NCBI GenBank assembly: GCA_029465975.1
Contig: CM055730.1
Span: 20,840,441 to 20,904,440 of the forward strand
Length of the DNA stretch: 64,000 bases
Source: Dallia pectoralis
Taxonomy: Eukaryota; Chordata; Actinopteri; Esociformes; Umbridae
Reading direction: 5' to 3'
This document shows, in pieces, positions 36,844-49,697 of this stretch (position 1 is the stretch's first letter; each line of letters opens with the position of its first letter). The position numbers and the translations under genes were made by a program. The notes under the pieces are model-generated. The model was not told the origin of the DNA. It saw only the letters and a list, made by a program, of their open reading frames with translations, and ran no database searches.

Positions 36844-39775
36844 AATGTGTAAAGGCCTTTTATCAGCAACCATCAGTCGTGTGTTAAAATGGCACGTTGT
36901 GTTTGATAATCTAAGTATACCATATTAAAAGACTAATTAATCATTAGAAATCTCTTTCGCGATTATGCTAGCAAACCTGACCACTGTTGTGTTTATTAAG
37001 GAAGCTATAGTATAGCATTCTATCGATAAGTTAAGTATCGGGAGCATCAGCAGTTGTGGGTTTGATAATAGCCTCAAAATGGACTGAACCTAAGAATATC
37101 CTTAAACTCATCCGTTAATTCTGGTTCTGAAAAAGGAAGGCTATTCCATTCAACAAATTGCCCAGAAATCGGTAATGTAATGGTTTGAGGATGCTTTGTT
37201 GGTGGTAAAATTAGATTTGTACAGGGTCAAAAGGATCTTGAAGAAGGATAACTATCACTCCATTTTGCAATGCAATATGCAATGCCGTATGCAAAAATAA
37301 AATATTTTCAGTGAAAATCTAAAAAAACAATCCAGCAGTAAAGAATGTTACTGTTACTTTTTTAATAGGTCTGGAGTTGGTAATGTGGCCCTGTGCTATC
37401 TGTTATACTGTATGTTCAATGGTCGGTCCACTAGTCACAGCTAATGGAAGAGTACTGCCTCACTGGGGTCTTACATATTTGTATGAAACTCTGCTTAAAC
37501 ATTCTGAGCAGGTTTACAATACAAATAATTAACAAAGAAAAATCAGGACCTTAAAAGTGGGGCACTTTGATTAATGTTTTCCATACTGGTGCACTTAGGG
37601 ACAAAAAGAATGAGTTCCAGCAACTTCTATTGTATGCAGATGCAGCAATCTGTGTTTCTGAGGCCAATACTGTTAGCAGATCGTTTTTCCAATCACAGAA
37701 GGATGTTGATCTATTTAGCTTGTTTTTCTATTATTTGGGGAGGTTGGAGCGTTCCCAATTTATAAGGAAATAGTTCTATTCTTTTGGCAAACTAAGTACT
37801 TTATTATTGAATATTGCTTTGAATATAAATATGCATCCAAAGTAAAACAGTTAAAGTAAATCTGTTGTGCAGTCGTTTAATTGGGTCCAGAGCTCCAGAA
37901 CCTGTAGCTGCCGAAGAATATTTCACCTAAGGCATGCCTATTAGCCGCCCTGATTGTTGCGGAAATAAATAAGCAGCAGGTATTTTTTGCATCTAAAAGG
38001 ATCTGTGATTTTTTTATAACGTTAAATGAACAAAAAACATAGAAACTCAAAATAAAAACAAATAATACCAAAACCATTTGACATGACCATAGGACAATAC
38101 ATGTGCTGCCTTATTTGGTGGACAGTCATTAAAATAAAAATGTAAATTGACAGCCTTAGATAAAGCTGATTGTCTATTTAAACAAAATATTGTCAGATTC
38201 TGATTACAGGAACTTGATTGGTGCCTCAGTACTTCCATTAAGTTAAATATAATTTTACAAGTATCATATTTCCACTGTGGTTCTCCCTCTGCACTCAAAC
38301 ATAAGAACACATTTTACTGTGCTGGACATATCATCATACTGGCCGTAAAAAGACCACAGACATAGCTACTAATTAAAGTAAATATCCGTATAAGAAAGCC
38401 GTCAGCCAGTGAGATGATTCGGCCTACAATAATTCAATGTCTCCCAGCTGGTCGTGTGGAGAAAAAGGAAGCCCCACTCATCTTCCCGACTCAAACACAG
38501 ACGACAGGAAACTCACACTCGACCCACCATGCAATGGGACAAGAGGGGAGGCTTCCTGCAATGCCATGAAGGCTTGGACTGTCCACCCTGACAAGGGCTA
38601 CCGTTTGTCTGGACATAGTCCACCTGCTAGCCTGTAACAGTATGTGTGTGTTTGTGTGTCCTGGGTTGTGTGTGTGTGTTTGTGAGCAAGTCAGTAGGGG
38701 TGGGGGGTGCAATGTGTTGGGGAGGGTTATAAATCTAAAGCCACATTTCTCTTCAGCCATCCAATCAGCTTTTCCGGGCTTCCACAGACTTCCAAACACA
38801 TCCAAACTGCATTTGCCACTTACAAGTCACAGGCTGTGTACGTCCTCAAGCGGCTCTGCCACAGTCAAAGCACACCTTAGCATTTCAATTAGGCAGCATA
38901 TAGCGTTCACTAGCTCTTCTACTAGCTAATGGACTGTGTAATTTCTAATGATGATTTCAACGCAGAGGACAATGACAAATTGCTATTTCTGTTGGATGGT
39001 AGTGTTCAGAGTTATATGGCTGAGTTGTTGTGTCGATCTCTGACACTCCGGCAGCATGTTGCCTTCAGTCTTTACCACTTCTGACAAGTGTGACATCATC
39101 AGAGCTGAGTGTTGCCTGTGCTGCTGGTGACTGGATGCTCTCTGGAATGTCACAAGACAAAAGGAATGAAGACTCATTCATTATTTAGTTCACTTTGAAC
39201 AGATCCTTCATTAGAGTAGAATTGAGCAATTAGCCAAGAAGACAGAACCATGTACTAGCATAGTTTCTGCTCTGGAATCACATGATGTCGGAAAAACCCA
39301 TTCACATGATTTCGAATTAGGTGAATATGACTCCAAAACATGAATTGATCAAGCTGAGGTTTGATTTGAAATTATTGGATACATATGCAAATCATTTGAC
39401 AGATTGGTCAAAAGAAACATTCCTTTGGATTTCCCTCCACATACATTAACAGATAGCCAAAAGGGTCAGAATAAACTATTTGTCAGATTTTATAGTGTCA
39501 CCGTCAAATCATTGAGTCCCTGTATCCGTTCCAGGCATTCAGGCCAAACACTCCCTGCACTTTCCCGATCTAGACCTTCTATTCCAGAGTCACTCCTCTC
39601 ACACTGGCCATCAATCCCCCCGCGGGGTTAAACACACTGAACCTAACTGAACAGGATGCCTTATATGGAAAATGTAGAGTCGGCTGTCATTAAAATAAAG
39701 TGCATTTGTGTCCAACTAGCTGAAGGCTACTCACTAGTGTCCGTGGTTGGTGTCCATGGTATAGCTGTCTCTCCC
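36844..39775. other. Intergenic DNA upstream of tlx1
   Basis: No intact gene. 37567-37770 reads NEFQQLLLYADAAICVSE, faintly like a LINE reverse-transcriptase YADD region with one Asp lost, but too short to be sure. 38740-38880 and 39520-39640 are unique balanced segments that could be regulatory. Confidence 0.3.
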
Positions 39776-40011
39776 ACTCCCTTCTCTCTCCCGTTCTCTT
39801 CTCGCTCTCTCTCTCTCTCGCTCTCTCTCTCTCTCGCTCTCTCTCTCTCCCACTCACTCTCTCCCACTCTCTCTCTCTCTCCCACTCTCTCTCTCTTTCT
39901 CCCCCTCTCTCTCTCTCTCTCTCTCTCTCTCGCTCTCTCTCTCTCTCTCCCACTCTCTCCCACTCTCTCTCTCTTCTCTCTCTTCTCTCTCTCTCTCTCT
40001 CTCTCTCTGCC
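39776..40011. repeat. (CT)n / CTCTCCCA microsatellite
   Basis: About 235 bp of CT dinucleotides with CGCTCT and CTCCCACT interruptions, forming a polypyrimidine/polypurine tract. The Ser-Leu and Arg-Glu frames in it are artefacts. Confidence 0.95.
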
Positions 40012-40417
40012 ACTGTGTCCTATCCATCACTTCAAAATGGGCTTTTCTGGAAGTCGCTGACATTCAGAAGATAAGCATGCCGACAGAGACCTGTCACTCA
40101 CACAAAGCAGAGAAGCAGTCAACCTTACATCACGCAAGACTCTGAAAATAGGAATAAAGAAACTGTTTTCCAGCCATGAAACACTGGTCCTTTTTGAATC
40201 GGTTTGTTCCATTACTTTTGAGATTATGGAATGCAAAAATGTGTGAGTGTGTGTTGTGACACACTATGAGGTAATTGCATCACGTCACCTTTTTCATGTA
40301 GCTCCACCTATGGCCCGGATATCCAAGACAATGTGTATTCCACTATGTGCTCCTGCCTTCTATTTGATGGACCCTTCTGCCTACAGTGCTGTAAACCAAA
40401 ACATGACCATGCTGGTT

Positions 40418-41250
<833 letters not shown>

Positions 41251-41390
41251 GCGCCCTACCATACTGTCACCATTCCTGTCCACGCGCCCTATACCATACT
41301 GTCACCATTCCTGTCCACGCGCCCTATACCATACTGTCACCATTCCTGTCCAAGCGCCCTATACCATACTGTCACCATTCCTGTCCATGC
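41251..41390. repeat. 35-bp minisatellite, four units
   Basis: Four copies of CGCCCTATACCATACTGTCA followed by CCATTCCTGTCCACG, with few differences. It sits in a CpG-containing stretch about 2.7 kb upstream of tlx1. Confidence 0.9.
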
Positions 41391-43599
41391 GCACGGGATC
41401 ATTTCTGCTTGTTAAGTGCACGTGCAAGGGCTCGAACTGATGGAGTTGGCGCCAGAGTGTCGGGGTCAGGGGTCAAGGACTTCGCAGGTAGAAGCAGAAA
41501 GACGATACACTCGAATACAACCACAGGGAAATGCAACAACAGGCAGAACGAAAAAAAGTATTGTAGTCCTAATGTTTAATGAAGTGTAGCCTAAAACGTC
41601 AGTGTTTTATTTAAATACAATAGGCTAAATGTCTCTGAAGGATCACCTTTGCGAAATCCCATTGACAACCCAGCGGTGACCGAGTGATTTGCACGTTACC
41701 CTTTACTCGCTCACTGCTTGCGAATAGCAAATAATTGTCTCTCCGACATAGATTAACTAAAATAACTATTATCATCGTGCATATTCAAATCATTATTTTT
41801 TCAAAAGAGAAAATTGCATGCGTGTTTTCCCTGTTGCTTTTGCAGACGATTGCGTTATAAATCATAATTTGGGCCTAGCCATTTCGACATTCAAATAGCC
41901 TGGACCATTTGCCAGTGAGAATCTAGAGATAAAATATAAACACTAACGTGTTAAATAATGAAGTCCCTGAACATTTCTAGGATAAAATAATTTTCATTTT
42001 GACTTAATGTGAAGTAAAAAAAAAAATTTGAAATTATATAACTATTTGGCTAGACCAACGTACAAAAATATATTTGATAGTTAATTGGGCTTTTATTTAC
42101 TGGTAGATATAGTAATTCATCTTAATGTAAATATTATTCAACACAAAATTCTAAGTCAATTAATGTCGTCCATTGAGTTTGGTAGTAAACATTAAGAAAG
42201 TTAGTTACAAAGTTTGTATTAAAGCTTGTACACCAGTGGTTTATATGTTAATTTACAAAATATGTCATATGCTATAAGTTAGTGCGGTTGAGGAGATGAT
42301 AATAGGAACTATCCATATTATTAATTGGCCTGTTAGATCTTCCTTATTACCGGAAAGTTGAATCTGTTTCGAACCGTGTCATTTTAATTCCGTTGGCCTA
42401 CAAGGTACTAAGAAATATACAATAGATAGGCCTACATTCACAATCCACGCAGAGGCTTGTGATATTATTGTAAAATTATGTACAATATATGTAATAATTG
42501 ACACAGCAAAATCTAACAATTAAACCAGATATCACTAAACCTCTTGGAGACAAATTTTCCATCCAATTAAGTTCCCATAGTATTAAAGTAGATTAAAATC
42601 TCTATTGGCTTTATGTGTAATATATCACTATGAATGTTTATTTGAATATTACTTAAACATGGGTCATTAATAATGTATTTGCCAGAGCCTCATTTGGCAC
42701 TTGATATGCTCGGTCCGCTATATGATGAACGTTTGGAAATATATTTTACAGTATTGGCTGCCCTGGTTGGTTAAAAGGATGCCCAATAGCCCGCCCCTTA
42801 TCGTGATAAACAGTCGAGTGTAGTAGATAAACAGTGTAGTCATTAAATTAGACTTGTGCAATCATACAATCTAACAAAACTACTATATTGCCGATCTGAA
42901 TACCATCACAACATTTAAAAAAAATAGCTATTAGCCTACATATTAAAATAGAAAGTTATCAATTTTATATTTTCACATTGATAGCGACGCCTTTAAGGTG
43001 CCTTTAAAAGAAAAGCACATTGCAAATGTTTCAGTTTTTGCAGTTTATAAACATTATAATAATTTGATATAGTTTTAAAAATAGAAATGTATGGGCCTAC
43101 AAATTTGCTATTTATTAAAGTGACTTATTTATTCAACATTTCTTTTAAACCTTTACCGATATCACGGTATTAAAGGCGCAAAAAAATCCACTGACAACAA
43201 TTCATAGACTATTTAGAATTTATCGTTAAAAAACATCAACGGATACAGAAAGTTGTAGATCAAAATCTAAGTTAATGGGTCGTAGTAAAGAAACCCATGT
43301 TTATCAATTGTGTTACCATGAAACACCAATAAATGTGCGTGTGGCGTTTTCTTTCTAAAACAAAATGTGTTTATTAAACGTATCGAACACCGAGAAAATG
43401 AATATGTGGCAAATTAAACGTTAAACACAAAGGCCTATTAGCCATATAGCCTAATTATTTATGATGCGGGGAGAATGGAAAACGCCTTCGAAACTCTCAA
43501 CATGTTTTACTTTTTACCAGGAACTGACTACGCATATACTTGCTTTAAGTTATGGTGACGATAATGAATGTGGTAAAAATGTATCATAAAGATAATTTA
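41391..43599. promoter_or_regulatory. Candidate tlx1 upstream regulatory region
   Basis: Unique DNA without ORFs or dispersed repeats. 42660-42850 includes GCCAGAGCCTCATTTGGCAC, a CCAATAGCCCGCCCC box and a palindromic GATA pair TTATCGTGATAA (42798-42809) followed by AGATAA at 42835. The pairing with further GATA motifs in the promoter and intron 1 suggests, but does not prove, GATA-factor input. Confidence 0.35.
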
Positions 43600-43881
43600 G
43601 TTGACTACTTGGACAATACTCTGTGTATGAGTGAGCTTCTGGCCTCGTGATAGAGACTTAAGCCAATTGAGACCCGAGGCCTAACATTGGGGCTTAATTT
43701 CGAGCTGCCTATTTGGCACTTTGATTGATGCTCTCGCAGTCCAACCCGCGAGGCAGTCTGAGCCAAATGGAAAGCAAGAACAAAAACAGACAATCGCTTT
43801 TAGTTTAGTCTCACTCACTATCACACACACTTACTTTTCTCTTTCGCACGCACGCACACACGCACGAACACCCTCCTCCTC

Positions 43882-43934
<53 letters not shown>

Positions 43935-44046
43935 CACATGAATCCACACCCATTAGATAACGACCGGAGCAGGAGCAGAATAAAGCTCCCAGATAAGGTG
44001 CGGGGCGTGAAGCACCTCTGTACCTTGCGGGGGGCTCGCGAAGGCC
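43600..44046 (+). promoter_or_regulatory. Probable tlx1 promoter / 5' UTR with GATA site
   Basis: Unique sequence from about 43620 to 43800 includes AATTGAGACCCGAGG and TTGATTGATG. A short CA array follows (43888-43938), then an AGATAAG GATA-type motif at 43991-43997, about 50 bp before the ATG. Position and uniqueness suggest a promoter; the transcription start is not identifiable. Confidence 0.4.
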
Positions 44047-47000
44047 ATGGATCATATTGGAACGCATCTCCAGCATACTCACGTGGAGCCCATTAGCTTT
44101 GGGATCGACCAAATCCTGAATAATGTGGACCAGAGCTACATGCTTGGCGGTCGGATGCCCGAGGCGGACTATGGTCTTAGCTGCGTCGGCTACAACACCA
44201 TGTCTGGTACCTTCACCAGCAACAACTCTGGATATAACAGCAACGCATGCGGGGTCGCCAACTTGAGCGGTAATTATAACATGAACATGGGAATGAGCGT
44301 GAGTGGGAATAACGGTAATAATGCAGCCGGAGTCATCCGTGTTCCGGCGCACCGGCCTCTGAACAATGGACATCCCATCCAGGGCAGCATGTCCACGATG
44401 ACAGGCTCTATTAACAATCTGACGGGATTTACCTTCCCCTGGATGGAAAGCAACAGGAGATACACCAAAGACAGATTCACAGGTACACCACCTTTATGTA
44501 GACATAAATTGGATCATTGTATGGGTGTGTGTGTGTGAGTGTGTGTGAATGTTCGAGAGAGACAGAAACAATTAAAATGGCAAATTGCATATGCAATTTT
44601 TCTGGTGTCAAGGGGACCCATGCATGTTGTTATCTTTTATGCACTCAGCTCGGAAAATAATGATAAATAAGTCGAACTTATAGCCTACTGCCAAAACGCT
44701 TGCTAGGCTATTTAATTTGGCCACTTTAGTTGATGAACATCCATTGCTTGTACTTATTTGTCTTGGCATATAATAGCATACAATCACATTTCACTTACCA
44801 CGGTATTCCACAAACAAATGCTGTTTTAAAGCACTTCCTAGATTTAAATAAAAACACTTGCTCCATAATCCTAAATATCATTTAGGCAGTGTATTAACAA
44901 GCATGTTTGGTCTAGCTTGCCATTTTACATTTTTACTAATTTGTGATCTAGCAACTCATTTTCTCCGCGAGCAATAGTTATCCTTTATCTTTATCTAATA
45001 GTTATCTTTATCTAATAGTTATCCCGCCATTATCTAATAGTAATCCTATATCTTTATCTAATAGTTATCCCATCTTTATCTACTAGTTATCCATTATCTT
45101 TATCTAATAGTTATCCATTATATTTATCTAATAGTAATCCCATCTTTATCTACTAGTTATCCATTATCTTTATCTAATAGTTATCCCATCTTTATCTACT
45201 AGTTATCCATTATCTTTATCTAATAGTTATCTTTAATAGTTATCCAATCTTTAACTACTAGTTATCCATTATATTTATCTAATAGTTATCCCATCTTTAT
45301 CTCTTTATCTTTATCTAATAGTTATCCCATCTTTATCTACATTATCCATTATCTTTATCTAATAGTTATCCATTATATTTATCTAATAGTAATCCCATCT
45401 TTATCTACTAGTTATCCATTATCTTTATCTAATAGTTATCCCATCTTTATCTACTTTATCTACTAGTTATCCATTATATTTATCTATCTTTATCTACTAG
45501 TTATCCATTATCTTTATCTTTATCTACTAGTTATCCATTATCTTTATCTAATAGTTATCTTTATCTACTAGTTATCTTTATCTAATAGTTATCCCATCTT
45601 TATCTACTAGTTATCCATTATCTTTATCTAATAGTTATCCCATCTTTATCTACTAGTTATCCATTATCTTTATCTAATAGTTATCCCATCTTTATCTACT
45701 AGTTATCCATTATCTTTATCTAATAGTTATCCATTATCTTTATCTAATAGTTATCCCATCTTTATCTACTAGTTATCCATTATCTTTATCTAATAGTTAT
45801 CCCATCTTTATCTACTAGTTATCCATTATCTTTATCTAATAGTTATCCCATCACTAGGCTTTGCTATAACTTGCTGGTGCTTCGCCTCTCTGTTGCTGCT
45901 CTCTTGCTGATTATGCCGCTTGCTTTCGCCCTCCCATCTTCCGGTCTCCCAATCCAGTGGCCCTCTCACCCCTCACTGTAACACGCCGTGTAGGTCACCC
46001 TTACCAGAACCGGACGCCACCCAAGAAGAAAAAGCCACGGACGTCTTTTACTCGTTTACAAATCTGCGAGTTGGAGAAACGCTTTCACCGGCAGAAGTAC
46101 CTGGCGTCCGCAGAGCGCGCCACCCTGGCCAAGGCCCTAAAGATGACTGACGCACAAGTCAAAACATGGTTTCAAAATAGAAGAACTAAATGGAGGTGAG
46201 ATTACTCATTATTATCCGTATGCAGTTAAACCAAACTCTGTCACTTCAGCTGCATGTCATTGTTTGTTTGTTAATTTGTGTGTTTGAGCTGTAATGATTT
46301 TGGCTATAGCTGTAAACATTCATACAGTCAAATCGAATAAATTCCCAGCATCAATTACAATAATGTGTGCGTGATAGTAAGCAAATATTATCGTATAGGA
46401 TAAACCAACGCATAGATAAAGGTTTGTATACTGCATACCCGTGTTTGAGTGGGAGAAACATTTGTATGTCTGCATTTAGCTATATAGGCCTATTGCCTAT
46501 ATTGCTACATAATAACAGTCGGCTATGTCATTTTATTTCTGTAAGTTTCGATTCAAAAGCCAGGTAATATACTGAGTGCATATATTCTTCAATGACCTGC
46601 AAAAGTCAAGAAAAATACCATGTAAGCAATAAAACATTTTCTGTAGTTAGTGTCACCTTTCTATATCCTATCCCAACATTGTTTTTTTGTAGTCTTTTAA
46701 ATAATGGTTTTCCTTGATCTAAATTAAATCTAGCCCACCACATGTTAAATAGAGTTGTTTCCATCTTATGATATATTGTAAGTTCAATAGGTCACTGTTT
46801 ACATCTATTTTTAGCAAAATAAAATAAAGTGCGTAAACATAAAAGCAGCTATATATCTACCTTTTTTACGCGTTGAGATTAAAGTTATTTTCTAAGCGTA
46901 TTTACTGAAATAAATAGAAGATCTCTGGAGACAATATTTGGCCTAAGACATACAGCACATGTAATTATATTAAAAGTATTTAATAATAGTAGGCTATAAG

Positions 47001-47553
47001 TGACGGGAAACATCATGTATTAATATAAATCTGTACCAATCCTTTATTATAATTGGGGAAAAAAAATGTAATGTAATGATTAATAATGTAATTTTTTTAT
47101 ATACACTTTTCGCCTATAGCCTATAGATTAAACAAGCAATTTAGTCAATACTTGTGTTAGCAGTTCGTTATAATCATGGATCATGCCAGATAAAAAAGTA
47201 TTATTGTTTGTTCACGGGACGTTAACATTGTGTCCTAATGGGATTTTGGCCTATATACAAGCAATGCAAAATCTTTTTGACTTGCCAGTTTTGGATTGCA
47301 TTTTTAACCGTAGGACTATTTCTCTTGTGTCTCTGGTTAAAGGCGGCAGACTGCGGAGGAGAGAGAAGCAGAGAGACAGCAGGCGAACCGAATCCTAATG
47401 CAACTTCAACAGGAGGCTTTTCAGAAAACGATAAACCAACCAGCAAACCCGGACCCACTCTGCCTGCATAACAGCTCTCTGTTCGCCCTGCAGAACCTCC
47501 AGCCGTGGACGGAGAACACCGCAAAAATGAGCAGCGTGTCCGCCTGCGAATGA
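44047..47553 (+). CDS. tlx1: T-cell leukemia homeobox protein, TLX1/HOX11 type (three exons)
   Basis: Exons are 44047-44482, 45958-46195 (or 45994-46195) and 47343-47553. All junctions are GT-AG with consistent phases, and the product is 294 or 282 aa. TLX1 is a nuclear homeodomain factor needed for spleen formation and neuronal specification. The start sits in a strong Kozak context (GCCATGG). An eh1-like motif ISFGIDQIL lies at residues 16-24, followed by an Asn/Ser/Gly-rich stretch where mammals have Gly/Ala runs. Then come GVIRVPAHRPL and the PBX-binding-type FPWME (130-134). The homeodomain (about 169-228 in the long form) has the TLX hallmark Thr-47 in VKTWFQNRRTKWRRQ. The tail contains DPLCLHNSSLFALQNLQPW and ends SSVSACE, which points to TLX1 rather than TLX2 or TLX3. 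Intron 1 holds a large GATA-motif minisatellite, described separately. Confidence 0.95.
44974..45853 (+). repeat. 46-bp minisatellite of GATA motifs in tlx1 intron 1
   Basis: About 19 imperfect units of roughly 46 bp are built from TTATCTAATAG, TTATCCCATC and TTATCTACTAG words. TTATCT is the reverse complement of AGATAA, the GATA-factor consensus, so the array carries several dozen such sites on the minus strand. It ends about 105 bp before the first exon 2 acceptor. Truncated units near 45220-45350 and 45440-45560 show unequal exchange or slippage. Confidence 0.9.
45956..45993 (+). promoter_or_regulatory. Tandem alternative 3' splice acceptors of tlx1 exon 2
   Basis: An upstream AG at 45956-45957 follows a good polypyrimidine tract (CTTTCGCCCTCCCATCTTCC). 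A second AG at 45992-45993 lies 36 nt further on. Both keep the frame with exon 1, which ends in phase 1. The upstream site adds VALSPLTVTRRV before GHPYQ; the downstream site joins RFT directly to GHPYQ, the form I know from mammalian TLX1. The extra 12 residues resemble the segment at this position in TLX2/TLX3 proteins (AALSPF..TRRI-like), so the upstream site is probably real. Actual usage is unknown. Confidence 0.75.
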
Positions 47554-48770
47554 CAAAAGGACTGTCATTACAAATAACCTGTTAATATGGTGAACAAGAC
47601 TTGACAAAAGTGATTCACAAGGACCAGGATTAATCTGACACTGCCTCTCAAAAAGATTAGGTGGAAACCGCAATACGACATATACGCCCAATATCAATGC
47701 TTTTGAGGACTTCCATTTTCGGTTTTAGTGTACCTGTCTGTTTTGAGTGATTAATGTCGCGATTTTTCGGTAAAACGTTTTTCTACATAGCCTAAATAGA
47801 CCACTTTTAGTCACTTTTAGCACTTCTCTCCATCAGAAAAATCTATAGGCTATGTTTATCATGTTAGGAATACGGATTCATATGTCTGCTGTTTCTCAGA
47901 ACAATTACATTTATACATCGATAACAGTTTATATTCATAACAATAGTTATTAAAATATTTTATGGAGTTGAGTTAGACTTCTCTCTGCAAGAAAGAAAAT
48001 CCCCCATCTTATTAAGTTTCTCTGTTATAAATGTATAATTATCTTGTACTTTTTACCACATTACACAAGCACTTACATATATAGGTTATACTTTATTGCA
48101 CTGTCATTTATCTGGTATTCAGGTAGAAATTAGAGAGCAATTTGGAAAAAAGGACCCAATAGTAGGCCAACTTGTCTTTGAAACAAGCACTATATGGTGG
48201 CATTATAAAGACTGACTACAGATTTGTTTAGCAGAATCTTTAGTCCACCCCAGAAAAAGAGCTAGAGCTTCCAGATCCTTCTGTGCATGGGCAGATTATG
48301 ATAATATTAATATTGCCATGAAATAAAAAAACAGTTAATGAACAAGTTATTGGATTACTTACCAGAAACAATTGTTTTGAACGTTATGGTATATCTTAAA
48401 AAAATACCAGGGAAACTGAATAATCACTGTAATAAGGCATTATTTGTATTTCACCTTCTATGTCCTATTATCCTATATTGAATATTGTTATCCATTTATA
48501 CAAATGTTGACAGACTGTACGGAAAACCTATGAAATTTTTGCAAATTAATACAGCATTGTTGTAATTTTTGTATTTGTTCTATTTTTTAAAACAATGGCT
48601 TGCATCTTGAAGTGCATGCTAAACGTAAGGTAATGTGTCTTAGACGATAGATGGCGAGAGCCTTCTTTGATTAGACTATCTTGCTGATATAAGGTCACCT
48701 CTAAAATGAATGCCAACTTTGATAATTATCAAGAAAATACTGTATCCAATAAATGACAACTACTAAGGTA
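47554..48770 (+). other. Probable tlx1 3' UTR and 3' flank
   Basis: AT-rich non-coding sequence follows the TGA. Candidate AATAAA signals lie at about 48322 and 48748-48753. No other gene is visible. Which signal is used cannot be read from the sequence. Confidence 0.35.
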
Positions 48771-49695
48771 TATCATATGCACTCAAATATGACTTCTATA
48801 TTTGTTTATACTAACACTTTGTGGATACTATCAACATCACAGCCTTTTTCAGACATGTTTTATGAGCTTGGAGAACAAATTGGGAGAGTTCTTACAACAT
48901 ACCGAATCTTTCATGATACTCGATTTTACTCAGGCTTTGCTTATTGACTGCCTTCTGGAATTAAATGTGTATCAAATCCAGGGATATTTTAATTGTATGG
49001 TAAATTAACCTTTTCATTGTGATGTGTGTTGGGCGTCATTGTCTGGCTGGAATAACAGCCAAGCTTTATCATACTTGCAGAGTAAACCTACTTTTTTACC
49101 TACATGTTTTTTTGCATATGCATTCTTCTTTCAATGACAAAACCACAAATGGTGTTCATGGTCAAATAACTTCATTTTTTTATGTCACCTGACTAGCAAC
49201 CAGTTTTCATCCGAATACTTTAGATATTTACATTTGTTGGTTGCTTTCAAGAAATACTTTTGATGGCTATCCTTCCCAATTTACCTGCAATCAAGTCCTG
49301 AGGCAGTGTGAACAAGATTAGCATGGAGGACACTGATAAGCATTGTAGAGACCCCAGACACAATGTGTGCCCCAGGCAACTATAGGTTCAGTGATTCTCC
49401 CACTGTTGTACTTTGGATTCTGTAAAACAACATCCTAAAATGTGCTCGGCAGCGAGCAAGTCTCTAACCAAATCTTTAGAAGTACTTATTTGAATATTGC
49501 ATGTTTTTGAATAATAAAATAAATCAGAACGCATAAAGAGTAGTAACATATGGAACAAATAGAGCATTGTTATAAGATATTTCCAATTTAACAGTTATGC
49601 CTTAAAACCTGCAATATGAATGGTTATAATATTTAGCTAAAAACTTCATGAGATTGTTGGCAAAATTAAACAGCCAAGAGTGCAGCGACATCCGT
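48771..49695. other. tlx1 downstream flank
   Basis: No gene. 49260-49480 is unique balanced sequence (TCAAGTCCTGAGGCAGTG, TGTGCCCCAGGCAACTA) that may be a conserved element; otherwise AT-rich. Confidence 0.3.
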
Positions 49696-49697
49696 TA

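Noticed and set aside
37567..37773. A reverse-transcriptase fragment (LLLYADAAI)
   Set aside because: Only a short, mutated YADD-like motif; flanking sequence does not extend the similarity, so it is mentioned only as a possibility.
39656..40063. Ser/Leu- and Arg/Glu-rich open frames
   Set aside because: Translations of the CT/GA tract.
43831..44373. 180-codon minus-strand frame
   Set aside because: Antisense shadow of tlx1 exon 1 running into a CA array.
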